Source: Toxorhynchites rutilus septentrionalis
Lineage: Eukaryota; Arthropoda; Insecta; Diptera; Culicidae
Length of the DNA: 64,000 nucleotides
Direction of reading: 5' to 3'
NCBI RefSeq assembly: GCF_029784135.1
Contig: NC_073744.1
Location: 108,171,766-108,235,765 of the forward strand
Notes under the pieces: model-generated
What the model was told of the DNA's origin: nothing
The model's input: only the letters and a program-made list of their open reading frames with translations
Databases searched by the model: none
Shown: positions 41,146-52,918 of the stretch, one piece after another
Numbering within the stretch: position 1 is the stretch's first letter
Layout of the letters: every line of letters begins with the position of its first letter
Program-made: the position numbers and the translations under genes

Positions 41146-41913
41146 AAAACTAAAGGGAGCTGAGCTCAATTACCATGCCGCGGAGAAGGAAGGCTTGGCA
41201 GCTCTCAGATGTATAGAGAAATTTAGGTGTTACATCGAGGGTACTCAATTCACTCTGGTGACTGACTCGTCAGCCCTGACCGTCATAATGCGTTCGAAGT
41301 GGAGAACGTCCTCTCGATTGCCGCGGTGGTGCATCGAACTTCAGCAGTACGATATGGTGCTCAAACATCGTAAAGGAAGAGAGAACGTTGTACCAGACGC
41401 TTTGTCAAGGTCAATGGAGATCTCAGAGTTGGAAACCAAAGATAATTGGTACTCTCGGCTGTTCATTTCGATTCAGCGTGAACCCGAGAAGTACATTGAC
41501 TTTAAAATTGAGAGAGGAAAGCTTTATAAGCTTGTTTCCTCACAATCTGATGTTTTAGATTACGCCTTCGATTGGAAATTATGTGTTCCTGAATCATCGC
41601 GCAAGGAAATTCTTATGAAAGAGCATGATGATTTATTCCATATTGGATACGAAAAAACGGTTGAGAAAATTAAAAACCGTTATTATTGGCCACGTATGGC
41701 TGCGGACATAAAAAATATGTATTAAATTGCGATGTTTGTAAACGAATCAAACATTCAACAACTTCTGTTGTTCCCGAAATGGGCATCCAACGTATTACGA
41801 CCAGACCATTCCAGATCCTCACAATGGATTATATCCAATCTCTTCCGAGAAGTGCTCGAGGCAACGTCCATTTGCTTGTTCTCATGGACGTATTTTCGAA
41901 ATATTGTGTATAG
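41146..41913 (+). pseudogene. RNase H end and integrase zinc domain (direct arm)
   Basis: Resumes RNase H after A2 (YHAAEKEGLAALRCIEKF, TDSSALTVIMRSKW), then the integrase zinc domain HHCC (HDDLFHIGYEKT...NCDVCKRIK) after a frameshift near 41710. The first catalytic region follows (ILTMDYIQSLPRSARGNVHL, LMDVFSKYC). The second Asp and the Glu of the D,D,E core are missing: sequence jumps at about 41908 to the C-terminal tail. Confidence 0.82.
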
Positions 41914-42095
41914 GTCAACGGGTTTATAAAAGAACCTTCCACCAATCCTCAGCTAAGGATAATTTCAACGCCAAATTAGGTGAAGTATATGAACCATGCG
42001 TTATTCTGTCTCGGAAAGGATCCAGTTCCTATGAAATTTCAGATTTTAAAGGAAGAAACCTCGGTGTTTTCTCAGCAAGTGATTTAAAAGCCTGA
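41904..42095 (+). pseudogene. Integrase C-terminal remnant (direct arm)
   Basis: Same 63-codon tail as 29791-29982, immediately after the core deletion. Its first residues come from the junction. 42096-43388 is AT-rich 3' non-coding sequence mirrored, up to 43258, in the inverted arm. Confidence 0.75.
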
Positions 42096-43388
42096 AAATT
42101 AAATAATAAATTTTCTTGTCCGCCATGTTGCGTGTGTAAAATTATGAGTCGAATCTCAAAATGTACCCATGGTTATTCATATTTCGTGGTTATTTATTGG
42201 TCCTACTCTGTTAGACAAATATTGTCCAACAAATTCTCCAGAAAATAATTGTCCTACTCATTTTCCAGCAAATTATGGAAATGAGGAAAAAATCATTCAG
42301 GCGAAGGATGCGCAATCAAAAATAAAGAAATAATTAAAAATATTATATAGTTATAAAAAAAATTAACCAACTGTTTCGATGTCCTAAATAATGCCTACTT
42401 ACCGTCCGTAATCGATTATTAATAATTATTTAATCGTTTATATATCCATAGTAGAGCAGTTATGCCTAGCATGAACGCGCACTTGGACACAACAAATTAG
42501 ACAATGCAATAGATATATCTCTTTATAGCACACCAGATATACCAGATTGATTCAAGAGAACTAATATAAACGTAGACACTATCACCATGTACAAGGACAC
42601 AGCCTTCAAGGTCGTCTGGAAAGCAATTGATTCAAAATAAAATAGAAGTATTGTGATTAATCTTCGATCATCACGCTTAAACGAGTACTTCCCAACAACT
42701 CTTTTTTATGAAAGTTGATTTGCTTCTGTTTTTGAATTAATCGTATGAAATTGTGAGATGAACCATCGCGAAATGATCTTTGGCCAATCATTCAATAAAT
42801 CTGGATAGCACTCGTTCTCACAACCCCGGGGAGAATTATTTCGTAAACTGAACCGGGTCACATTATTCCATAGCAAAAAAAAAATCGTATTGCTCTAGTA
42901 CTTCGCGTGTTTGTAAAAGATCGTCTATTGCTCTCCACTAATTGAACTATGTGAACGGACTCCGCGTGTGATAATATTATTTAACTGCATCCATAAAAGT
43001 TCACGCCGTACATGACTCATCGATTATTAAATTTGTTACCGGTACAATGAAAGTTTATTAGTATTAAATATTTGTTACATATTCTTTTGGTTATTTATAA
43101 CCATAGTCTTTATTAAGATTTTGTTCTCCATTTAAATTATTGTTATTCTCGTTTTTGTTAGATTAAGGGTTCATTACTATCGTTACACTTGTCTGAGTTA
43201 AGTTATTTATTTGTTTGCTGACTGTTCGTAATTGTGCTTGCTATTAGTATCGAAAATTGTTTGACTTGTTTGGTAATTGTTGATTACTGGTACAGGTGCG
43301 GCACTGCGGCAATCGTTAGTGGTTTCCCTTGAATAAAAAAAAATATTAACTACATTAATATTTTTTTTTAACCCGAGCGGTGCGGTAG
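42096..43388 (+). other. 3' non-coding region of the LTR element
   Basis: No reading frame with protein-like composition. Positions 42096-43258 are repeated inverted at 28619-29790. 43259-43388 occur only here and lead to the 3' LTR. Confidence 0.7.
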
Positions 43389-43929
<541 letters not shown>

Positions 43930-44448
43930 TTTTGACGTAGGACTACGTCTAACCGGAAGATATAGGGGGTGAAATGGAAATCTAGGCACTGAACAAGTAG
44001 GAAAAAATGCAAGATTTGGAACGCTTATAACTCGAGCATTTCTCAATAGATCGCAAAGGTTTTTGCATCAATTGATAGGAAATATATCTACGCATCTATC
44101 ATAACGAATAACATTTCATTTTTCTTGAGATAAAGAATTAAATAATTGTGAAATATCAAGCATTGTCCAAATGCACTATGTGCCCATTTTTGATTGGTCC
44201 ATTTTGTGCTCCTCAAATCGTACCGACCAAAATGGGCAACCAGAGCAGCAGCGAAATAGAATGAAGCACGATTGGGAAGGAAAAAGAAAAAAAAATGAAC
44301 GAAACATTGGCCGCAGTCTCACACATGCGTAATTCTCGAGCCAGCCAGTCAGCTTAAAAATCCCCACTGCCGTAACGATCATTCTCATTCAAACCGTACA
44401 CCACATCGGTTCGCATCACAACACATCAACAAACCAACCCAAGCAGCC

Positions 44449-44916
44449 ATGTCTGGACATGGTAAAGGAGGAAAAGTGAAGGGAAAGGCAAAATCCCGCT
44501 CGAACCGTGTTGATCTGGAATTCCCCGCAAGGGTAGCTAGGCCGAGCGCATTAGTACCAGTGCACCAGTCCACCTAGCCGGCGTTATATAGTTTCGGCCG
44601 CCGAAGTGATCGAGTTAGCTGGCAAAGCTGCTCGCGACGATAAGAAAACCCGCATTCGGAACAGAACACATTCGGTTCGGTGAACATCAAGACAACAACA
44701 GGCAGTTGCAGCGAGTGGCGAGTGGCAAACGCAATCGCAAAACGGCATCAGGTAGCAGAAGAAAAAAGTTTGTTCTTTATACAATCTGCTTTGGTGGCAA
44801 ATCCAGAACAAGGCGGCATCGAGGGCGTTCGAAATGGTTTTTTTCCAAAACCCCGTGTACAAAGTTTTCTAAATTGGAACCATTCCATAAACCATTCCAT
44901 GGCGCTTATCAGGGCC
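44449..44916 (+). pseudogene. Captured histone H2A pseudogene (first copy in B2)
   Basis: The ATG at 44449 gives [20 protein letters not shown], closer to H2A than the B1 copy (VKGK is intact). A deletion after GLEFP-like codons then joins to the CGCAAGGGTAGCTAGG part of the gene, so the frame is broken. It ends at GGCGCTTATCAGGGCC (44901-44916), a decayed histone stem-loop. Between lies an extra ~80 bp (AGGCGGCATCGAGGGCG...) absent from B1. Confidence 0.86.
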
Positions 44917-45503
44917 ATTAAACCTTTCAAAAAAGAGTTTACGAAATACAGTTCAATGCTTTCTAAAATAATATCCAAAATAATAATAAAACACAAATTG
45001 ATTTTTTCATAATTTGTTTGCCAGGATCTGATGAGTATGTGAATTTGGCAGTTGTTCTGAGGTTATTGATTTTCACCAATTCTTAAATCGCTTCTAGATT
45101 GAAAGTAAAGCAATTTACACTTATCTCGACATTTAGCTAATTGGACGGACCTGTGATGCGACATATTTAGTTGGACATTTTTGTAAACATAGAGTTCGGG
45201 GTCCAAATTATGACCCCACATTGAAAGTCGCTAAACAGAACGCTAAACAGAAAGGTTTAGCCGAACAAGAAGGGGATATCGAGTGGTAACAAAAAAAATA
45301 AACTCTTTAGATTGAAGATAATTTTCTGATCCTGAAAAGGACCCTTTTTAGCCTGCATGTGAATCCAACGAGCGAACAAATCGTAATGAATGTATTTTTT
45401 TGCCATCGCTGCCTTTTAACGCTCATTCGTTCGTCTCGTTGGACTCGCCCCTCTGGCTGAGTCTGCCGATTTGTCTCTATCCTGTGAGCGTGTACCGCTA
45501 GAG

Positions 45504-45510
45504 TATAAAA
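45504..45510 (+). promoter_or_regulatory. TATA box of the second captured H2A gene
   Basis: TATAAAA lies about 125 bp upstream of the H2A coding remnant at 45631, in the context GAGTATAAAACGCGCGG. It is intact in B2 and B4 but decayed in B1 (AGTACAAAA). The captured piece therefore included promoter DNA. Confidence 0.6.
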
Positions 45511-45630
45511 CGCGCGGATCCCAAAAAAATATCTCATTTTCTTTCAAACCGTAAACCAGTGTGGTTGTACGGCATCGTTTAACATCGCATCGCATCACAT
45601 CATAAAAAGAAAACAAGCAGCAACGTGGAC

Positions 45631-45785
45631 GTGTGGACGTAACAAAGGAGGACATGTTAAGGGAAAGGCAAAGTCTCACTCGAACCGTGCAGGTCTCCAG
45701 TTTCCTGTTGGTCGCATTCACTGATTGCTCCGCAAGGGTAACTAAGTCGAACGGATTGGTGCCAGTATACCTAACAGCGATTATA
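45631..45785 (+). pseudogene. Captured histone H2A pseudogene (second copy in B2)
   Basis: The DNA follows H2A from [20 protein letters not shown] through FPVGRIH and the RLLRKGN region to PVYL, with the start codon lost, a stop after IH and a deletion before PVYL. The C-terminal half is missing here; B1 keeps that half instead, so the two elements have complementary deletions. Confidence 0.85.
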
Positions 45786-46489
45786 GAGATAACTGATGAT
45801 AACTGATGTTGAAAATTGACTGACGTTATATCTGCATTGCATAGAGAAATAACTAAGGAGCAACACGATGAGCTATGTATTTCCTGCTGCTCTGTTCTTA
45901 TTTTAAAGGACTTTAATCCGAAGGTCATCCGTCCCTGTATTTACTGTTGGTTTTTCAGAACGCTTATAGCTCGTTTATTTCTCGACAGATCGTAGAGTTC
46001 GTCTCCAAAATCTCAGTTCTTTTTCATTTTTATTTACTTTGTTTGCGGAGACTACAAATCTTACAATTCATTCGTCTCCGAAACCACAGCTTAATGTACG
46101 GTAATGTGCTCAATAGTGAAATATATGATAGTGAACGAGCTGATGACCATCTATGCATTCCCTATCACAGCCATCATTTTGATTGTACGATATGTGTATA
46201 CGCCGAAAGATGCCCGACGTTGAACATTTAATAAGTACAAAGCCTTCAGAAAAAAATCAAGAATCAAGTTTGTAAAAAAACGCAAAAACACAACACCAAA
46301 GGTTCTTTTCAGAACCCCCAACATGTTCATAAAGAGTAAACAGTAAACTAATCCATTTTTCAGATAGATAGGTAGGAATTCACGTAGGAGAAGAAAATAA
46401 AACAATATATTTAAAATATATATTTAGCAAAAGCTGTCCCCTTTGTCCTACGTCACTCCGGTTATGTCAGCGACATTACCCACCCGTCT

Positions 46490-47001
46490 TTTTTTTTCCA
46501 AAATATTTATTTTTATCAAGGCTCATATGGCGTTAGCCTGACGGGGCCGGAGTTCAATATTTTGACAGGTTTTCTTATTATCTATGTTAGTAATATGTAA
46601 CCGATTACTCGGCTCGAGGTTAGTATTACAAGTGTTCTCGTAATTGGGATGTTGCTGTCTCCAATGCTCTGTACGTGTGCCCGACACGGGATACTTCCTA
46701 TTGGGATGCAGCTGACCATTAATCAGCAACGCCCCCCTAGTATGTACCCCATATCTAGCGTGATGCGTCTTCTCGACTCGAGGAATCCAGGATAGAATGG
46801 TCACTAGCCGGCGCATTCATCAGCTCGTGTAGAGTTGTCATGAGCGGTAAAACCTTTGGCTCTTGTTGAATCATCAGTGGAATGCACAACCTTTGGCCCG
46901 TGTATCTGTAAAGAGTGTGTGTATGTATTGCCGCGACTATATAAAAGTTTATCGATCGGATAGGAGGGATATGAAACAGGGACACAACGAAGGAAACATT
47001 T
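46490..47001 (-). other. 3' UTR of non-LTR copy 2
   Basis: Non-coding; matches 16533-16889 and 24223-24390 of copy 1 in reverse. It lacks the BEL/Pao insertion seen there. Confidence 0.8.
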
Positions 47002-47925
47002 TTAAACGTTGACATCGGCGTTTCTGAGGAACAGGTATAGATGAAGCAGAAGATCAGGATCACGGCTACCTAAGATATGCCGGACGGGGATATCCGATTG
47101 TCTGCCTTGTGCTCTCAGTGCTCTAGAGAGCTGAGAGCGAGCAGCATGGAACCGGATACACGACCAGACAACATGCTCGATGTCGTGGTAGCCATCGCCA
47201 CAATCACAAAGATTGTTTGCTGCGAGCCCAATGCGATAGAGATGCGCGTTTAGGTTGTAGTGATTGGACATGAGCCGAGATATCACGCGAATAAAATCAC
47301 GACCTACATTCAATCCCTTAAACCAAGCACTCGTCGAAACCTTAGGGATAATCGTGTGTAACCAACGACCGAACTCATCTTCACTCCACATGCGCTGCCA
47401 ACTAACGAGTGTGTCCTGACGAGGAATGTGAAAAAATTCATTATAGGCAATTTGCCTTTCAAAAAGTGTGCCTTCTGAAGCGCCCACCTTAGCTAGCGAG
47501 TCCGCTTTCTCATTCCCCGGAATCGAGCAATGAGAGGGAACCCATGCTAAGGTAATCTTGAATAATTTTTCGACCAAAACACTCAATAGATGTCTTATTC
47601 TTGTTAGGAAATAAGATGAGCGTTTATCAACTCTCATTGAGCGGATTGCCTCTATTGAGCTGAGACTGTCTGAAAAAATAAAATAATGGTCGATGGGCAG
47701 TGTTTCAATGATCCCTAGAGCATAGTATATCGCACCCATTTCTGCGACATACACGGAACAAGGATCTTTGAGTTTGAAAGAGGCACTGGAAATTTCATTG
47801 AAGATGCCGAAGCCAGTGGACCCGTTTATGTATGAACCGTCAGTAAAGAACATTTTATCAGATCCAACTTTCCCATATTTTTCCGAAAATATCGACGGAA
47901 TAACATTGGAGCGTAGGTGGTATTC
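47002..47925 (-). pseudogene. ORF2 C-terminus: RNase H and zinc region (non-LTR copy 2)
   Basis: Same RNase H motifs as copy 1 (MFFTDGSYINGSTGFGIF, AEMGAIYYALGI, WVPSHCSIPGNEKADSLAK) and the terminal CDCGDGYHDIEHVVWSC. It is separated from RT by a 4-bp deletion near 47925 (copy 1 has GAATACCAGATCACC, copy 2 GAATACCACC). Confidence 0.88.
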
Positions 47926-49110
47926 CATGGATTTTTTGTCGCATGGACAGATCAAAAATGACAGAGGAATTGCAAAAGTATGGGAAGCAAACTTGGTAGG
48001 AGATGCCTCGTGAAGGGTGCACGTCGTGGGTAAGGTACTCATGGTATAAAGACATAAAACTTGACTGAGGAGTCAGTTGTAGTAGATTTTCGAAGTTATC
48101 AATCACCAATGGATTCATGATCTTGCAACGGATGAGAAATCTGTAGGATAATTCTGTGAACCGAAGAGTAAGCGGGGGTACTCCTGCCAAAACTTCGAGA
48201 CTCATCGTATGTGTCGAATGCAAACACCCCATGGCTATACGCAAGCAACGATATTGTATCCTCTCCAGCTTGAGAATATGAATCCTGGCAGCTGATCGGA
48301 AGCAAAAACTGCCATATTCTAACACTGACAAAATCGTTGTTTTGTACAACTGAATGAGGTCTCCTGGATGGGCACCCCACCATGTTCCGGTTATTGTTTG
48401 GAGAAAATTGATTCTTTGCTGGCATTTCTGTTTCAAATACGCAATGTGTCTCCCCCAGGTACACTTAGAATCAAAATATACACCCAGGTATTTGAAAAAC
48501 ATAGAGTGTTGGATCGTTTTGCCGGATAGGTGAAACTGGAATTGGGCGGGTTCGTGCTTCCTAGAAAAAACGACCATTTCAGTTTTCTCCGTAGAGAATT
48601 CAATACCCAGCTTGAGGCCCCACGTGAACAGATCGTTCAGGGTATCTTGCAACGACTTTTGCAGAACGACGGGATTAGTACCCGTGATGGAAATAACTCC
48701 ATCGTCTGCAAGTTGTCTCAGCGTGCAGTCTCTAGTTAGACAATCATCCATATCATTGACGTAAAAACTGTACAAGAGGGGGCTTAGGCAGGAGCCTTGC
48801 GGTAGGCCCATAAAACTGTAACGAGAAGATTTTGAGTTGCCATGAGAGAAATTCATGTGCTTTTCTGACAGTAAATTGTACAGGAAATTATTCAGAATTG
48901 GTGAAAGTCCACGATTATGAAGCTTCTCTGAGAGAATTTCCATGGAAACTGAATCAAATGCCCCTTTGATATCGAGGAAAACGGAAGCCATTTGTTCTTT
49001 GCGAGCAAATGCGATTTGGATATCAGAAGATAGCAGCGCGAGACAATCATTCGTCCCTTTACCTCGGCGGAAGCCAAACTGCGTATTTGACAGCAAATTG
49101 TTCGCTTCAA
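47926..49110 (-). pseudogene. ORF2 reverse transcriptase (non-LTR copy 2)
   Basis: RT with NTQFGFRRGKGTNDCL, VFLDIKGAFDSVSMEIL, MGLPQGSCLSPLLYSFYVND and the active site as LADDGVIS, followed by the thumb. It is separated from the upstream part (49593 frame, ending ..YRPIAMLSCIRKLLEKII) by a frameshift near 49100-49130. Confidence 0.9.
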
Positions 49111-49868
49111 CCCACGAAGTAGAATAATTTTCTCTAACAATTTGCGAATACAGGATAACATTGCAATCGGCCTATACGAGTTGTGATCGCAAGCCGGCTT
49201 GTTGGGTTTTCGTATGGCTATCACTCTCACTTGTCTCCAGTCATGCGGGACAATATTCAGCTCCAGAAACTTGTTGAACAAGTTCAGCAAACGCTGTTTT
49301 GCCAAGTCGGGAAGATTCTTCAACAAGTTGAATTTAATCTTGTCCGACCCCGGAGCTGAATTGTTACATGAGAGGAGGGCAATTGAGAATTCTACCATCG
49401 AAAAATTCTCATAATCGCATTGGAGCGGAATATCGCATACGACGCTTTGTGCAGGAACAGAATCGGGACAAACCTTCCTTACAAATTTGAAAATCCTACG
49501 GTCAGAGTATTCCTCACTTTCATTGGTATGGTTCCAGCCACGCATTCTCCTAGCCGTATTCAAAAGAGTACTCATAGCGGTCTCCCTTGACAAACCATTG
49601 ACGAATTTCCGCCAATATCCACGCTTTTTTGCTTTAATCAGACCTTTTAGTTTGGTTTCTAGAGCTTGTTACTTTCGAAACCATTCCACTAATCCAGTTT
49701 TCCTGAATTTTTTGAAAGCGCATGATTTTTCAAGGTAGACCTTTGAACACTCCCCGTCCCACCAAAGTGATGGAGGACGACGTCGGAAAGTGGTAGCCGG
49801 TACACGTTTCTTTTGAGCTTGAAGTGCGCTATCGTAAATCAAACTTGATATAAAATTATACACTTCAA
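49111..49868 (-). pseudogene. ORF2 linker between endonuclease and RT, with in-frame stop (non-LTR copy 2)
   Basis: Continues after the nested insertion (PPLEVYNFISSLIYDSALQ...), includes a TAA after EWFRK near 49672, and resumes in the same frame (LSRETAMSTLLNTARRMRGW) into the RT fingers (KPNKPACDHNSYRPIAML). The stop is a single-base nonsense. Confidence 0.85.
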
Positions 49869-49879
49869 GGGGAGGAAGT

Positions 49880-50202
49880 AGCCGTGATCCTGATCTTCTG
49901 CTTCATCTATACCTGTTCCACGCTAGATATGGGGTACAGACTAGGGGGGCGTTGCTGATTAATGGTCAGCTGCATCCCAATAGGAGGTATCCCGTGTCGG
50001 GCACACGTACAGAGCATCGAAGACTGCAACATACCAATTATGAGAACACTTGTAATACTAACCTCGAGCCAACCGCGAGTAATCGGTTACATATTACTAA
50101 CATAGTTGTAAGCAAACATTGTCGAAATATTGAACTCCCGGCCCCGTTAGGCTGACGCCATATGAGCCTTAATAAAAATATATATTTTGGATTAAAAAAA
50201 AG
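49880..50202 (+). mobile_element. Nested short copy of the same non-LTR family, with internal deletion
   Basis: Flanked by the 11-bp target duplication GGGGAGGAAGT (49869-49879, 50203-50213). It holds ~35 bp matching the ORF2 end (GATCCTGATCTTCTGC, as at 16484), then jumps about 250 bp to the 3' UTR (ACGCTAGATATGGGGTAC, as at 16772). It ends with the family 3' end and an A run. The uninterrupted BEL/Pao target site GCAACATACCAATTATG is present here near 50030. Confidence 0.9.
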
Positions 50203-50213
50203 GGGGAGGAAGT

Positions 50214-51001
50214 TCATGCATCGAAATGATTGCTTCAGATATTAATTCTGCAAATTTTCTCCAGTCAATATTCTTCGTGAGGTCATACGCAATATCGACT
50301 GACTCACTAGATTTTGATTCATTGGCGATCGATAAAATTATTGGTAGGTGATCACTACCGTGGGGATCTTGGATTACCTTCCATGTGCAATCCAGGCATA
50401 ATGAAGAAGAGCAGAGAGATATGTCTAGCATGCTTGCCCGTGCAGGAGGGTTGGCTATCCTAGTTGCTTCCCCAGTATTTAAAACTGTCATGTTGAAGTT
50501 GTCGCACAGATCATAAATCAACGTGGCACGGTTGTCATCGTAGAGTGACCCCCATGCTGTTCCATGGGAGTTGAAGTCACCTAAGATTAACCGCGGCTCC
50601 GGCAATGCCTCGATAATATCAAAGAACTGATGGCGGCCTACCGTAGTTCTGGGAGGAATATATATCGAAGCAATGCAGAATTCTTTGCCATTGATTTGTA
50701 TCTGGCAAGCGACAACTTCAATGCCTGTAATCGATGGGATAGTGACTCTATAGAAGGAGTGACGTTTTTTGATCCCCAATAGTACGCCACCAAACGAGTC
50801 GTTACGATCTAGGCGAATAATGTTGAAATCGTGAAAATTCAGCTCGTCGGCTGAACAAAGCCATGTTTCACAGAGAGAAAATACATCACAGTTAGAACTG
50901 TGAACTAAAAATTTAAATTGGTCTAGCTTAGGGATGATGCTTCTGCAATTCCACTGTATGACAGTGGTCAAATCCTTGACCTCTTGCGCTGAATTAGGCA
51001 T
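50214..51001 (-). CDS. ORF2 N-terminus: apurinic-type endonuclease (non-LTR copy 2)
   Basis: ATG at 51001 (MPNSAQEVKDLTTVIQWNCR). Endonuclease motifs: NCRSIIPKLDQF, FSLCETWL, ILGDFNSHGTAWGS and HGSDHLPIIL. It nicks target DNA to prime reverse transcription. The start overlaps the end of ORF1 by 8 nt (ATGCCTAA), suggesting coupled translation. The frame continues into 49868 across the nested insertion. Confidence 0.9.
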
Positions 51002-52319
51002 CGAGGGAAATGAACGCTGCTAAAAAGCCGCATTTTTCTTTCAAAAATGTTCTCACAACCGGAAGCAAACATAATACTATGCTTTTAAGAGGATCATTTA
51101 TATTTAAAGCATTTAAAATGTTATCCACAAGGTCTGAAAGCGCAAGCAGGCCAGGTAGTGGCTGTTGCTTCGACCGCGAAAATGGAACAGACGTGTTCGT
51201 TGTTGTTCCGGGAAGTGCTGAGGGCCCCTGGATGGTAGCATGACCACGTAAACCGGGAGGTACTTGCTTCGGCCTATTCTCAGCACGTTCAGTTCGAGGC
51301 TTCATTCCAACTTGGGAAGTTTCGGTATTCTTTCTGGGGAGTGATGGAAAAGAAGTAATTTTTCTTTTCCTGATGGCACCCTGCGATGTACCGGAACATC
51401 CGGCATTGGGAGCGTCAGCAACAGGCTCGTCGTTCTGCAGAATGGAGTAGGGATTGTTCTGTGTCGTTGGCACGGAACTCTTAAGCATTCCTGCAAAAGT
51501 CCGCTTGGAACGTTCCTTTAAGAAACGCTTGAGTTTTTCCCCTCGTTGTATGTACACCGGGCATTGAGTAAAATCATGAGGAGTCCCGCCGCAATGAAGA
51601 CACTTGTGCTCTTTCGCGCAAGGATTCTCATCATGGCTCTCTCCACAATCTGCGCAACGTTTTTTATTGCAACAATAGGCGGCCGTGTGACCGAGTTGCA
51701 TACATTTGTTGCATTTCATTACCCGGGGTACAAACAACCGAACAGGTAAACGAAGTGCCCCTATTGCAACGTAATTTGGAAGGGCGGAACCCTCAAAAGT
51801 CACACGAAAAGAGTTTGTCCGATTGAGAATTCTTTTGTCATTTTTATGTGACACAGATTTCAGTCGATCGCATGCAAGAATCTTCACAGTTTTTAGTGTG
51901 GAGTTCTTGAAGCGACCGACACCATCGATTATCTCTTTTCGGGTCAAACCCTTTTCGGTTATTACGCCGTCTATTTCGACGTTGCAACAGGGTACGTATA
52001 CACGATACTCAATCGCAAAGAGGTCGCAGCGCGTTATTTTGTTCGCTTGGGTCCTGCTTGAGACGACAACTCGTAGTTTGTCTGGCCCCATCCGTGTAAT
52101 TTCGGTAACGTCAGAAAAATGTTGAGTTAGTTCCTTCGAGATGCGAATGACATTGAGAGGTTTGGATTTTCGTCTAAAGTACACAATGAATGGGCCTTTG
52201 GAGCCTTCAGGGTATTCTTTATGATGAAAATCCTGTTTCTCGTCGATTTCCTCATCTTCGGAACTATCAGCTTCGTAAACAGAATTTTCTACCTCAATTT
52301 CTGCTTCATTCTCCTGCTC
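50994..52319 (-). CDS. ORF1 nucleic-acid-binding protein (non-LTR copy 2, 5'-truncated)
   Basis: Open from the element border at 52319; the methionine at 52184 is internal, since an in-frame acidic stretch (EADSSEDEEIDEKQDF) precedes it. Gag-like N-terminal region, then three CCHC knuckles (CNKCMQLGHTAAYC, CADCGESHDENPC, CLHCGGTPHDFTQC) and a low-complexity Pro/Thr tail. It packages element RNA. Confidence 0.88.
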   Translation of the reverse strand, partial: EQENEAEIEVENSVYEADSSEDEEIDEKQDFHHKEYPEGSKGPFIVYFRRKSKPLNVIRISKELTQHFSDVTEITRMGPDKLRVVVSSRTQANKITRCDLFAIEYRVYVPCCNVEIDGVITEKGLTRKEIIDGVGRFKNSTLKTVKILACDRLKSVSHKNDKRILNRTNSFRVTFEGSALPNYVAIGALRLPVRLFVPRVMKCNKCMQLGHTAAYCCNKKRCADCGESHDENPCAKEHKCLHCGGTPHDFTQCPVYIQRGEKLKRFLKERSKRTFAGMLKSSVPTTQNNPYSILQNDEPVADAPNAGCSGTSQGAIRKRKITSFPSLPRKNTETSQVGMKPRTERAENRPKQVPPGLRGHATIQGPSALPGTTTNTSVPFSRSKQQPLPGLLALSDLVDNILNALNINDPLKSIVLCLLPVVRTFLKEKCGFLAAFISLDA

Positions 52320-52914
52320 TGAGAGTTTTCACTGAACTTGTTCGGACAAAATAAAAGCCCAAAGTCGAAAAGTGCCAGTGAGGCGAAATAGACCCACCAA
52401 AATCGTCTAGTAACGTCTAGTAACGAGTTTAACTTTGTCGTCATCCGTGCTCCTGTTGAAGAGCTGGCATCCAACCGAGCAGGTGAGCTCCCGGATTGAA
52501 CCCGGATACTATCCTGACAGAACGGAGTTAGATACTCCGGTGAACCCACATCCTGGTAAAGGGATCGCAACAAACCCGTGAAGCAGAATCCACAAACCCG
52601 TGAAGCAGAATCCACGTAACCGGATATTCCAGTAAGCAGCAGACCCAGATCCAGAACGGTCCTGGACGGAACCGAAGCAGCGACCAGAGTAGTCAACGGC
52701 GGGCCCAGACACACCACATAAACACCTGTGAGTAATTGTAAAAAAAAGTTAGAGAAATAGGGACGTTGGGACTCGGTAAATAAAAGCCGTCGAAAATTAT
52801 AAACCACGTGCGTTCCCCCTTTTCGAGTTAATCTTACTGGCTGTGATTGAGCCGACCCTGAGAGGACTAGAGGAGTCCATGCGGGCAGCTAGGGCGTAAC
52901 AGGCCTTTGTTACA
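52320..52914 (+). repeat. 3' LTR, right part
   Basis: Continues the LTR after the non-LTR element from the duplicated TGAGAGTTTT, through two direct 25-bp repeats (ACAAACCCGTGAAGCAGAAT, 52571 and 52594), to ...TTTGTTACA. Contains AATAAAAGCC near 52350 and AATAAAAGCCG near 52780, possible poly(A) signals. ATGT follows. Confidence 0.88.
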
Positions 52915-52918
52915 ATGT

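Larger units (their letters stand above)
43933..46488 (+). mobile_element. Family B element, copy B2, in the poly(A) tail of non-LTR copy 2
   Basis: Starts TGACGTAGGACTACGTCT and ends GACATTACCCACCCGTC, bounded by T runs that belong to the LINE's poly(A) tail. Nearly identical in sequence to B4 (56605-59158), which is inverted. Carries two H2A pseudogenes. It shows the A-rich target preference of this group most clearly. Confidence 0.82.
43930..52319 (-). mobile_element. RNase H-type non-LTR retrotransposon, copy 2 (ORF1 plus ORF2), in the 3' LTR
   Basis: Minus strand. A 10-bp target duplication TGAGAGTTTT flanks it. Its poly(A) tail (T run on plus) is split by family B element B2 (43933-46488). 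It runs from inside ORF1 (5'-truncated) through ORF2 to a 3' UTR ending near 46498. ORF2 is damaged by a nested same-family insertion (49880-50202), an in-frame stop near 49672, a frameshift near 49100-49130 and a 4-bp deletion near 47925. The family is the same as copy 1 (15178). Confidence 0.9.
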
